Notes under the pieces: generated by a model
What the model saw: the letters and a program-made list of their open reading frames with translations, nothing else
The model's database searches: none
What the model was told of the DNA's origin: nothing
Shown here: in pieces, positions 45,997 through 56,876 of the stretch
How positions within the stretch are numbered: the first letter of the stretch is position 1
How the letters are laid out: every line of letters begins with the position of its first letter
Translations under genes and position numbers: made by a program
Assembly: GCF_036884655.1 (NCBI RefSeq)
Contig: NC_088356.1
Location: 19,106,001-19,170,000 of the forward strand
Source of the DNA: Musa acuminata AAA Group
Lineage: Eukaryota; Streptophyta; Magnoliopsida; Zingiberales; Musaceae
Reading direction: 5' to 3'
DNA: 64,000 bases

Positions 45997-46032
45997 TTCT
46001 CTCGGGTGTAAATCCGAAATGAGAAAAACTGG

Positions 46033-46044
46033 GCTCTGATACCA
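46033..46044 (-). other. E8 primer-binding site
   Basis: A perfect TGGTATCAGAGC on the minus strand, two bases from the LTR. Confidence 0.92.
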
Positions 46045-46046
46045 AT

Positions 46047-48113
46047 TGTTAGGATCAAGAGCACTAAGAGGGGGGGGGGGGTGAATTAGTGCAGCGGAAA
46101 TCTTTCGACGATTAAAACCGAAAGCTGCGTTCGTTCGATAAAAATGATTTGGATGTAAAAGCTGATTCTAAGATTACTTTAACTTAAGATTAAGCGAGAT
46201 GACGTTAAAGTAGATCTATGAAGGCAGTTTGCAGTTTATGATGGAAATCAGAATGCAAGCGCAAACTGAAAAGCGACGTTTGTACGATAAAACCAGTTTA
46301 CGTCTAAATGCCGATTCTGAAGATACTGAACTTTGATATATGTTTTATAAATACGCAGAAGGCAGTTTGCAGTTATGATCGAAGTCTAAACGTAAACGTA
46401 AACTGAAATATGATGATCGTACGAAAAAGCCGATTTACGTCTAAATGCAGATTCGGAAAGCTCTGAACTTAGAAACTCGTTCGTTAAAAGCGCGGAGGGC
46501 AGTAAGCTATTAAGGAGGTTTGCAGTAAAGATAAAATGCTCAAAGTAAATGCAAACCGAGATTTAGAGTGGTTTGGTCAATCTTGACCTACTTCACTTTT
46601 GGCTTCCTCCACCGACGAGGTCACCGACGTCAACTAGAGGCCTTCCTTCAATAGGCAAAGGCCAACCACCCTTTTACAGATTCACTCCTTTTGACGGGCT
46701 TAGGAGACAACCCTTACAGAAGTTTTCTCTCCTCTCTTTACAACTCAACCTTTGAAGAACAGAAGGAGGAGAACTTTTGGCCTTTACAATAGTTTTGAGC
46801 TCTAAGAATCACAGAAAGATATCAAAATTTCGAGTGTAAGTTCTTGCTCTCTCAGTGCTGAATGGGTGGGGTATTTATAGGCCCCAACCCAGTTCAAATT
46901 TGGAGCTCAAAACTGTCATTTCCCGGAATTCCGGGATCAAGCGGTTGCACCTCCTGACTGGAGCGGTTGCACCGCCTGGCAGAGCTCGAAGACTGAGCCT
47001 CTGGGCGGTGCCACCTCTGTCAGGGGCAGTTGCACGTCTTTGCCAGAGCTCGAAGACCGAGCTCAAGCGGTTGCACCTCCTGATTGGGGCGGTTGCACCG
47101 CCTGGCAGAGCTCGAAACTTGAGCTCAAGCGGTGCCACCTCTTGTCAGGAGAGGTTGCACCGCCCAGTCTCGCTCGGAGACTGAGCCCAAGCAGTTGCAC
47201 CTCCTGGCTGGGGCGGTTGCACCGCCCAGTCTCCTTGGGAGACTTAGCCCAGGCGGTTGCACCTCCCACAGCAACCAGGGTCCGAATGAGTTGATCCATT
47301 CGGCCCAATTTGAGTTTTTCAGGGGCCCAATTGCCACAAGATTAAGCTAATGGGATCACCTCCCATTTTCAACTTAATCATTAGTGCTAACTATGATAAA
47401 TCCTAAGACAATTTCTGCAGCTTGCTCCGGTGCGTCAATCGCTTCTTCCGGCGAACTTCCGTCGATCATTCGATGAACCCTCGGTGATGCTCCTACGGAC
47501 TTCCGGCAAACTCCTGGACTTGCGACAATCCACTTGGCGAGTTCCAACGAGCTTCTTTGGCAAGCTTCTGGACTTCTCGGATTTGTTCCCGCAGAACCTC
47601 CGACGACTGTCCGAACTTTCGTCGAGCTCTCAAACTCCCAACGTGATCGTTGTCATGACTCCGGCGCAACTCCTACTGCATGTCTTTCTTCCATCGTAGT
47701 TAATCCTGCACACTCAAAACAAAAAACTTCGATCGAGACAATTAATCCTAAGTAATTAACCAAGTTGTCCGGCATGTCATTGGTCCCTCGACGCTTCGTC
47801 CGATTCTTCGGCGCATCGTCCTTTCCTGTAGCCTATTGCCCAATCGGCCAGTTGACCCCGCAACTCCGATATCCTTGGCACAATACCCGCTCTTCTTGGC
47901 CCGATGCCCGAGTCCACGGCCCGTAGCCTTCTGTCGATACGTCGACCGATCTACCGGCCCGACGTCCAATCTTCTGACATGTTCCTCCGGCACAACATGA
48001 TTTTCCTACTTTAATTGTCTCATCCTGATCGAAGCATCCAGCGTCACTCAAAACGCAGATTAAATCATAAACATATATCAAGTAGTTTCATCATCAAAAT
48101 ACGATATTCAACA
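46047..48113 (-). repeat. 5' LTR of E8
   Basis: 2067 bp; near-identical to the 3' LTR, with short deletions in the palindrome array and near 47450. TATA box about 46869-46882 and palindromes 46936-47270. Ends GATATTCAACA. Confidence 0.93.
46868..47330 (-). promoter_or_regulatory. E8 5' LTR promoter region
   Basis: Same array and CCTATAAATACCCC box as the 3' LTR. This copy would drive the element. Confidence 0.55.
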
Positions 48114-48118
48114 CCAAG

Positions 48119-48779
48119 TCCTTCTTGTTCTTTAAAAGGTTATTCGAAAGTTCATCATATGTAAAACATGTTATTTCATATGTCATCAAAGACCCGATAA
48201 GTTCTTCAAACAGAAAGTTATTAGGTCATTTGCTTCTTGTATTGATGTTACTTTAGGATCCCAACATTTTGGAAGGGATCTTAATATCTTGTTAACAAGT
48301 TCAAAATTAGAAAAACTTTTACTAAGTGCTTTTAAATAATTGACGACATCCGTAAAACGGGTGTACATATCTCTAATGGTTTCGCTTGATTCCATTCGAA
48401 ACAATTCAAAACAATATATCAAAAGATTAACTTTAGAATATTTAACCCTACTTATACCTTCTTGTATGACTTCAAGAGTGTGCCAAATGTCATGTGCAAT
48501 ATCACAAGTCGAAATACGATTAAACTCATTTTTATCCAAAGTACAAAATAGTGCATTCATAGCTCTAGCATTTAAAGAAAAAATCTTCTTCTCCAAATCA
48601 TTCCATTCATTCATAGGTTTAGAGGGTTGTTGAAAACCATATTCGATAATATTTCATAAATCAAAGTTTAAAGAAAGCAAGAAAACTCTCATTCTAATTC
48701 TCTAATATATGTAGTTTATCCCATTGAACATAGGAGGACGAGTGAAAGAAAGACCCTCTTGAAAGCCTAAAAAAATCAT
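48119..48779 (-). pseudogene. E7 gag remnant, copy 2, main piece
   Basis: Gag from an ATG at 48779, with MNEWNDLEKKIFSLNARAMN and TLDKNEFNRISTCD. Stops in the front part and a frame break near 48190-48230 disable it. It joins 39879 once E8 and one CCAAG copy are removed. Confidence 0.75.
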
Positions 48780-48814
48780 CTTTCTTGGGTGTTAATCCAA
48801 TGGAGAGAAACGTG

Positions 48815-48826
48815 GCTTTGATACCA
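48815..48826 (-). other. E7 primer-binding site, copy 2
   Basis: GCTTTGATACCA on the plus strand; one change from the usual complement. Confidence 0.75.
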
Positions 48827-48828
48827 AC

Positions 48829-49359
48829 TGTTAGGACCGAAATTGGCACTAAGAGGGGGTGAATTAGTGTTAATCGATGTGATTTTTCACATCGATTTGA
48901 AAACTTCATTCGATGAAATCGTATTGGAAAGATGTTTAAACTTAAAACATTTGCAAGAGTAGTAATGAGTAGGTAAGGCAATTGCAAAATAAGTAACCTA
49001 GCAGAGAAAGGGAGACATGATAATTTTATAGTGGTTCGGTCGTTGTGACCTACATCCACTCTCGATTCCTCTTCACTCGAGGCCAGCGACTCCCATAACT
49101 TCCAATCTCCTTGGCGCAATGTCCAATCCTTCGACCCGATGCTCGAACTTATGACACAAAGTCCTTCTGCTGGTATGTCGATCGATCATCCAACCCGACG
49201 TCCAATCTCCTAACATGTTCAACTATAGTCCAACGTCTAATTCCTCCTACTTCAATCAATTTGTCTGTCCTTAATTGAAGCTAATCCTATGTCACTCAAA
49301 TTGTAGATTAGATCACAAACTTATCAATTTATTTCATCATCAAAATCTGAGATTCAACA
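48829..49359 (-). repeat. E7 5' LTR, internally deleted
   Basis: 531 bp, TGTTAGGACCG to GAGATTCAACA. The front resembles 39334-39560 and the end carries the distal LTR module, with the promoter part missing (junction near 49090-49100). Confidence 0.75.
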
Positions 49360-50653
49360 CTTAGGCTAGAGTGAACATATCAAAAGATTGGACGTTAGTA
49401 GGAGGATCGGTCGAAATGTCGATAGAAGGACTTTTAGTGTGAGTTTGGGCATTGGGCCGACAGATTGGAAATTGCGCCAAGGAGATCAAAAGTTACGGAA
49501 GGTCAACATATCGATTAGGTAATATGCCGAAGGAGAGGATGATGCATTGAAGGATTGGACGAAGCGCCGGATGAACCAATGATATGACAGATAATATAGA
49601 ATTCTAGTCTTGTAATTGGTTGTCCTAATTAGTTATTGTTAGGTCATAATTGAGTTAGTTTTGGGTGTAACCATACCAACTCAATTAAGGGCCCATTAGG
49701 CTTGAGTTGAGACTATTTTGGGCTAAGTGGAAGGCTCATTCAGTCACCCGAGGTTAGATGGAACTACCTATGAGCTGGAAATATCAAGAGCATAATTTTC
49801 CAAGCTGTTAGGTAGTGGTACTACCTATACATAGTCTCCCAGACTGTGTCAAGTGGTGGTATCGCTAGTCTGGGCGGTGGTACCACCCAGGCATAGTCTC
49901 CCAGACTATGTCAGGTGGTGGTACCACCCAAACATAGTCTCTTAGACTATGTCAGATGGTGGTACTATCGGTTTGAGTGGTGGTACCGCCTAATGTCAAT
50001 GCTAAAGGCGGTGGTACTGCCTAATACAAGAGGTGGTACCACTAGGACCTAGGAAACCCGGGATAAGATCTTTTTTAGCTTCATTTTTTAAGTCATTTAA
50101 GGTCTATAAATACCCAGTTATTTATGCTTGGAAGAGCAAGAAATTGAGTAAAAAGGGAGAAAGATTCCTTATGAAAATAGTTGTAAATCTCTCTTAGTAT
50201 AGAGTCACCTCTTCCTAGTATCACCTCTTCCTAGTATTTAGAAGTTCTTCTAAATAGAGAAGTGAGGTCTAAGTGTAAAAGAGAGAGGTGTAAAGATTCT
50301 TTCCTGAGCCTATAAAAAGGAGAAAATTTTGTAAGGGCAGTTGATATTCACCTATTGAAAAGAAGATCTATAGTGGAAACCAATGGCCTTGAGTGAAGAG
50401 GAATTGAGAGGGGATGTAGGTTACGACGATCGAAACATTATAAATCTAGTTTGTATTTACTTTATGCTTTTCATCTATGTTGCAAACTGATTTACTTATT
50501 CACTACACTTATGAACTCTTTCAAGTTAAACTCATCTTTCTGATATAGGATTTATCGAACGGGATTTTTAAATAGATGTAATTTTTACGAAAGTACTAAT
50601 TCACACCCCCCCTCCCCCCCCTCCTCCTCTTAGTGCTGATTTCGGTCCTAACA
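49360..50653 (+). repeat. Plus-strand Copia LTR, 5' truncated
   Basis: Ends TTCGGTCCTAACA at 50653. It contains GGTGGTACCACC palindromes (49795-50045) and CTATAAATACCC near 50104. Its first part (about 49370-49580) is inverted relative to 49100-49359. No primer site follows, so no internal region remains. Confidence 0.7.
49685..50115 (+). promoter_or_regulatory. Promoter region of the plus-strand LTR
   Basis: Palindrome array upstream of a CTATAAATACCC box, in the order seen in the other LTRs. Confidence 0.45.
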
Positions 50654-51450
50654 TAAAATACAAATGCTTACCCAAATATTTATTTATTTTGGTTATTTAG
50701 ATTCCACAAAATAGAAACAATGTGTTCTGGCCTCTATATACTAAATTCCTCGTAATTCTCTATAGACAACTCCAATTTAAGCAAAACTTTTTCCACCTGA
50801 ATATAGACTCATATATCTTTCAAATAATATCTTGCTTAAGTAAATTAGAGTAAAATTTGTTATCTAAATATCTTATCTAATATGCCTCGTAGAATCTGCT
50901 AAAATAGATTTATTTTTAAATTTACCTATTCCTGCTTCTACCTTTTTGAACTTGATTTCAATTAAAATTCTTTGTTCCATTTCAATTAAAATAGATTCTT
51001 ATCATATTTGAATAAGTTATGCAAAAGTCTATGTTTGTCTTATATTGTTTCATATGTGCATATGTATGTTTTTGTTGTTTCACATGTACTTTCTATATAT
51101 GCTAATTTTTTATGAGATAATGTAAATTTTACAAAAATAGAGAAAGGGAGTTATGAACATTTACTATAAATGTGAAATAGCATTATGTGTAGAGCTTATG
51201 ATGTTCTTGTCGGCCATAATGACTTCATCCAGATATTTTGAATAGAGTTTCCAAACATAAAATACTTATATTAATAGTTATCAAGAAATGGATTGATCAT
51301 GTTATATTATGATCTCACTTCACCCTCTATATTCTTTTGTTATGTTATCCAAAGTATATGTATATGCCTTCCTATGTATTCTTTGGATATAAATGAAGTG
51401 AACAAAATGTCAAATATGATGCTTGAGCTTATGTTTCTTATTTGTTCTCA
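50654..51450. other. AT-rich intergenic DNA
   Basis: No gene, RNA or element recognised. Confidence 0.5.
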
Positions 51451-51628
51451 TTGATATACTCCTAAATATTCTTTACTTCATTGATATATTCCTAAATGTT
51501 CTTTACTTCATTGATATGCTCCTAAATATTATTTGCTTCATTAATATACTTCTACATGTTCTTTACCTTATTGATATATTCTCAAATATTTTTTATTTCA
51601 TTGATATGCTCCTAATGCTCTTTACTCT
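51451..51628. repeat. Minisatellite, 30-bp unit, about 6 copies
   Basis: Imperfect copies of a unit starting ATTGATATACTCCTAAAT and ending CTTTACTTC. The hydrophobic open frame across it (51423-51638) is a product of the repeat. Confidence 0.85.
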
Positions 51629-51744
51629 ATTGTTATGAATGAATCAAAAGAAATGTCAATTATGACTCTACTCTTGAACTAATGACTTGTATCTTGATAT
51701 TGAATAGCTTATATATTATTCTTTGCTTTCTTATTATATTCTTC

Positions 51745-51835
51745 TAATGAAATAATATTTATAATTCTTGTATCTAATAAAATAACATCTATGATTCTCG
51801 TATCTAATGAAATGATATTTATAATTCTTGTATCC
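51745..51835. repeat. Minisatellite, 30-bp unit, 3 copies
   Basis: Three copies of a 30-bp unit, CTAATGAAATAATATTTATA followed by ATTCTTGTAT. Confidence 0.8.
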
Positions 51836-52187
51836 ATGCCTTACACCTTAATATTAAGGTCATATGAGTCACCATCTCTTCACCATGGATATGTTAGTCA
51901 CTTACTGAGTTTTATAGTTTACTCTATTGCTATATAAAATTATCATATTAACTTGTCACTCATTAAAATATTAGGTTGTTAATGATTTTGAGTTGGCCTT
52001 AGGGTTTATGGAGTTATCGAGTAATGTGTTGAATTATTATAAACTTCACAGGTGTTATAGATGTGAATCAAATTTTAATACCCTTAGTATCATCAAATAA
52101 TATTATCTTAGCTCTTGATTTTGGATTGTGAACGAATCAAAATTTTCTTGATTTAAAATAGGTTCACAAATTTTGAATGTGTTATTT

Positions 52188-52218
52188 GGGGGGGGGGGGG
52201 GGGGGGAGGGGGAGGGGG
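52188..52218 (+). repeat. G-tract (G19-A-G5-A-G5)
   Basis: Nineteen consecutive G, then two more G5 runs. It may form a G-quadruplex, and the run length may be unreliable in the assembly. Confidence 0.85.
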
Positions 52219-53185
52219 TTTAACACAACGGGACATGAATCACCTAATTAGGTAGGCTCGTGATCAAGAATGATCTTAGTAACACTTAACCAAATTGGCC
52301 AACCTCTATTGAAGGGCTCTTGAAGACTCAAAGCCCTATTCGACCAAGTAAAGCTTATATCATAACAGTTCACTCATCTCTATCCCAGTTCTAATTAAAC
52401 TAAGATTAGGACAACCCTCACCCAAATAGGAGTAGCCATAAGGAGAAGATAGTGTCAACTCCTAATAAGAGTAGGAGAAGAGACGAGAGGAGAGAAAAAT
52501 GAGGACAATAGTAGTGCCCTCTTCCTTCTATCTAGCCTTCCAATCAATCTAGAACAACATCCTAGCCGAGAGCAGCAACAAAAGAAGAAGAGGAAGAAAG
52601 TATTAGTAGTCCTTATCCAATAGTAGCTGAGATCTGTACATAAAGAGAATTTTATGTCAACTTGTTAATTCTACAATAGAGAACTATTGCAAATTCAATA
52701 GCCAAAACTCTGCATCAAGCTTTGCCCAACTATTATAAAAAGCCCATATAGGCTGTTGTCTATTATCCAAATTTTAAGAGAAAATTTTAACAATAAAGAA
52801 AAAATGAAGAGACCAAAATCAACAATATTCCACAAACTATCGTGAGCACACAAGTATTGCCTAAAGATAATCTATGTTCTTACACATATATGTCTTCTAT
52901 CATATTTTTATTTTATTATTTTTAGTCTTCTAGTTAATACTTTAATTTTACAAGCAATAGAGATTGTTTCTTTTGATTTTATATTTATTTTTTAGCGATA
53001 ATTTGATTTTATCAGGTAAGATTTCGCTTATTTCCCCGGAGCTCTCGAATCACCGGTCGACAGCGAGGGGCTACCACGGATCAAATTATGCTGATGGGGA
53101 CTACTCGCTCAGACCTTGGCAACACCATGCTAGGCGCTAATAGGTTGAAGCCCATCCGCAGGTTGAGAGGTCACGAGAGGAGGCG
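52219..53185. other. Intergenic DNA
   Basis: No gene supported. The stretch 52220-52640 has moderate GC and looks like old repeat sequence, but I could not assign it. Confidence 0.4.
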
Positions 53186-53578
53186 TTATGATTTGGAAAA
53201 GTCTGTGTCCACGGGAAGAACTCGTGACCCCACTATAACTTTCGTAGAAGCTTTAGTGTTTAAAGAGGACACAAGTGACTCACGAGAAGACATCATAGTC
53301 TTATATGAATATGCAGAAGAAATCGATGCCGGATAGGTAGTAGTTGGAACATTGGGGTTTGCTTCCTCGCACAACCTCGCCGTAGGGACCAAGGGGACAT
53401 TCTTGATCAGAATAGCACCTCCTCCCTTGTTAGATAGTCCCCTAGATGCTTTGATTTGAGATAACTCAGCCTTGCTGATTAGAATCCTGGTAGCTTTTGA
53501 AAGCAGAGGGAATGCACGATCCTTACCGACATGAAGGGGGAGGCGTCTTGCTGTTAGCGATGAGCCACAAACAGCCAT
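53186..53578 (-). CDS. Hypothetical protein, 130 residues
   Basis: An ATG-started frame on the minus strand in a local patch of balanced GC within AT-rich DNA. The composition looks protein-like, with basic and hydrophobic segments (KATRILISKAELSQIKASRG, GGGAILIKNVPLVPTARLCE). No signal peptide or membrane segment stands out. I do not recognise a family. It might be a fragment of a host gene or an exon remnant. The opposite-strand frame 53088-53336 overlaps it and is probably a shadow. Confidence 0.3.
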   Translation of the reverse strand: MAVCGSSLTARRLPLHVGKDRAFPLLSKATRILISKAELSQIKASRGLSNKGGGAILIKNVPLVPTARLCEEANPNVPTTTYPASISSAYSYKTMMSSRESLVSSLNTKASTKVIVGSRVLPVDTDFSKS

Positions 53579-56500
53579 GAGAGAGGGGTAAGAAGTGAAA
53601 CACTAGTAGAGTTTTTGTCTCTAAAAATTGGCCTCAAGTTATATGAACGTTGTTTTGTTCCTTATGTAATAAAGAAATATTTTGGTTCTGATGGTGTCAG
53701 AAAATATGATTTGGTGTTTGTTTTTATAAATGAAAATAGATATTGTGGTAAATGACTGGATTATGGATATGGTGTTTAATTGATCTAGTGAGTTCACAAG
53801 TAATTGTTAAGCATCTTTGAGTTGACTATGGGATTTATGGATTTATCTAGTGACATATTGAATGATTCAAAAATTATATAAATTTTATAGGGTGTGAATG
53901 ATAATTGAATTATTTTTGTATCTTCAATCTTATATTATGGATCTTATTTGATTTCGGATGATTGAAATGTGTTTGTTTAAAATAGTTTCGTATCTCAATA
54001 ATTTTAATGTATGAATGTTATTTTTAGAGTGTGATAAGAGTATCTTAATAATAGCACAACAAAATTAGTACAAAAAAATTACAACAGAATTCACGATGTT
54101 GTCATAGTTAAACTTTATTATTCCCCTTTGCGGTTGGCGCTGGTCATCTTTGCAAGTATCGCCCATCGTTTTTGACCAAATTGATGATGTCATGGAACAT
54201 CACCTCCCGACATGTCCAAAAAATCAAAGTAATTGTAGAGCTATCACTACCCTTGGACAAGCTCTCGAATGGCTAGCTTTGAGAACACACAAGCAAATAA
54301 TTGTTGTTGTTGCTTCTTTAGCTTAGCAAACTGATGGCTCTGACGTGACTGATGTTAAACAATGACGGATGCAGAAAAGAGCTCCAAGTGTCGTCTTATT
54401 GTGGAATTCTTTTGCAGCATAGAAGCAGCAATGGACGGCAGGCAAATCACGCAGATTGGAAGATACGGCGCTTGACGTAAGGGGCAAAGCAAAGGCTCTC
54501 ATTTGATTAATGTCCACCGATCGAGTGGTAGGTGCCAAATGGTCGTCCGCCGTCTCCAAGTACAACTAATTTCCATTCAAGAAGAACAGCGAAATGTAGT
54601 TTTAGGTGAGACTGCGTGACTGTGTATCTTCGTCTACGATGCCTAAACCTTGCAGTGTTGTTCGTTCTTTGTTGCATGTTCACGTTTCTTGATGATGATC
54701 AGCCTGCAAACAATTTGTTAGGTCAAACTGGAGGTTTATGTGGGTTAATCTTCTTTCTAATCAGCTGGCATAAACTGATAAGTTGGTAGAGGAACTTAGT
54801 AGTCTTATAACAGGAAGCCAGATCTGGTAGAATTTTAGTCTAGGGCTTAGGTTTTGCTTCAGGTAAATGTGGCTTAGTAAGATGGCATGATCAGTGCACC
54901 GTGCCATGCATGCATGCAACGAGATCTAAAATACTCATTAGTGACTGCTGCAACATGCAGCCAGGAAACAACTCGTACTTTTTCCAGTGTAAATATGTTG
55001 TTCGCTTGTGCTGCCATTTTCTGCCTTGAACTTGATAAACGATCAGCTGTGTCTTGTCTTGTTCCACGTTGAAAGCAACCAAAAAGGGAATGATTATTTG
55101 AAAGGTAGTCAACGACAAAATTTATATGGCTGGTATAAATGAATGGTTGGGCTGATATTGGAAGTTACCCTGGCTGGTGCTGGTCTTTCAGAAACACTAG
55201 TGTGTGCGAGTACATCACATTCCCAACCTGGTTCTGCACCCAAAGAATTTGTTGTTTTACTGCAAGTTGCTGATATCTAAAGATCATCTATTGTTCTTTC
55301 TCTTGGCCTTAGCCTCCACACACCGGTGTTCAAGGGCCGTCGCAGACCTGCTAACGACCAAATTGATCACCATGTGCACAACAGCTGCCAGAAGCACATG
55401 ACATGGTTCTTTTGATCAAAGTTTAAGGTAGGAATAATGACAACATGCAGCTTTTGCACGGATTATATGGATTCATTCATCGCCTGATACATTGAAGATA
55501 AACCCTTCAAATAACTTTGAAGTTCGGAAAATTATAAACATATTACTTGATCGTCATTGATTGTGTTTTCAATGAATTTGACATTTATAATTTATTGTGC
55601 GAAAATTTGCATGTGATATTGTCACAATATCCACTTGCCAAATTTGAGTCGCTGTGAAGCCAGAATGCAACAAAAGGAATTAGAGAGGCCCGAGTTGGAA
55701 ATTTCGTTCAAGTATCCATGTAGTACAAGGACTGACTTAACCTTGGTCCCTTTTGTTTTTTTTTCTAAAATCTATTCCATGACTTTATCTTCCTAGAATT
55801 AGTGAATATTCATTGTTGATAAAGTTATGGATGACAAACTTGCTACCATCCAAACATTGTAATGAGATCAAGCGTTAAAAAGCGAGTGATTAGCAAAATA
55901 GAACAAAAAGCTTTCGATGAGACACTTATTGGGTGTATTCACTCGTAAGTGGATGATCTTGGTTCATTGAATACTAGAAATCAAAAGCTTTCTCCCTCGA
56001 GGATGTCAAGATCCTTTTGAAAAAGGCTTGAAAAGACCAAGAATAAGCCTTCGCTTTCCTTCTCAAAGGTTTATAGAGTTTGTATAATGCCATGGTCATG
56101 CATATACATGAACTAAAGACCTTCCACAAACAAATTTTGTTTTCAGTTTCAATTTTGGAAAATATCATTGTAAAGTCTCAAGATATTGCCAAGATTTCTA
56201 CAAAACAAAAAAGGCGGGTATATACTAATTTCAAAAAAGCATTTCTTCAAATTAAGTTATTACGTTTCATAATCTCCAGGGTTGTAGAATTTATAATAGT
56301 CTACAACCTTACAACTACAGGTGCAGCATTGATTGGCATAGACTAGTAATGAGGGACCACTACATGCTAAGACAATTTAATGAGTTCTATATTCAGATCT
56401 AGCCAACCCTGACAACATTAATCTAACACTTGCCAATATGCTGAACTATATTATATCTGCTTCTGATCATTAAGGTTTATGCTGAAGTATATGCTTCCCT

Positions 56501-56800
56501 ACAAGCATACCAATATGGCTTGTGTCTGCAGTTATCATTAGTACACTTGTTGAGCCCTTCGTTAGTCAGCATTTTTGTCTTACGCTACAACTCTTTTCCA
56601 AACTTGACCTAATAGTCCGAATGAGATGGCCTAAGCTAAGGCATATGACAAGCATCTTAACGGACGGCATCTGGTGGTTCTCTTGGTATCTTGTTATTTA
56701 ATTAGGCTCATCGAAATTTGTGAATTAATATTAAAGATTCTTCAAAGACTGAAAATGACAGCTATATAAAGTAGTGAAGTTGAGAATCTTTCGAGTATAA
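53579..56800. other. Intergenic DNA
   Basis: No gene supported. A small minus-strand frame at 54323-54565 (80 codons) has no recognisable similarity. CATGCATGCATG-type sequence lies near 54905. Confidence 0.4.
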
Positions 56801-56801
56801 T

Positions 56802-56822
56802 ATTTATATATATTTTTTTATG

Positions 56823-56869
<47 letters not shown>

Positions 56870-56876
56870 ATATATG
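56802..56876. repeat. AT microsatellite
   Basis: An almost uninterrupted TA repeat with a few C, G and T interruptions. Confidence 0.9.

Larger units (their letters stand above)
39880..48113 (-). mobile_element. E8: complete gag-only Copia-derived element
   Basis: 8.23 kb on the minus strand with two very similar LTRs of about 2.1 kb, a perfect primer site, a polypurine tract, an intact gag and a target duplication CCAAG (39875-39879 and 48114-48118). There is no protease, integrase, RT or RNase H; about 3.1 kb of AT-rich noncoding DNA fills the space. This is the plan of the non-autonomous elements called TR-GAG. The similar LTRs and intact gag point to recent insertion. Confidence 0.92.

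Noticed and set aside
51423..51638. Hydrophobic 71-codon frame resembling a membrane protein
   Set aside because: It is exactly the translation of the 30-bp minisatellite.
53088..53336. Plus-strand 82-codon frame
   Set aside because: It overlaps the longer minus-strand frame and shows no recognisable features; kept only as a possible shadow.
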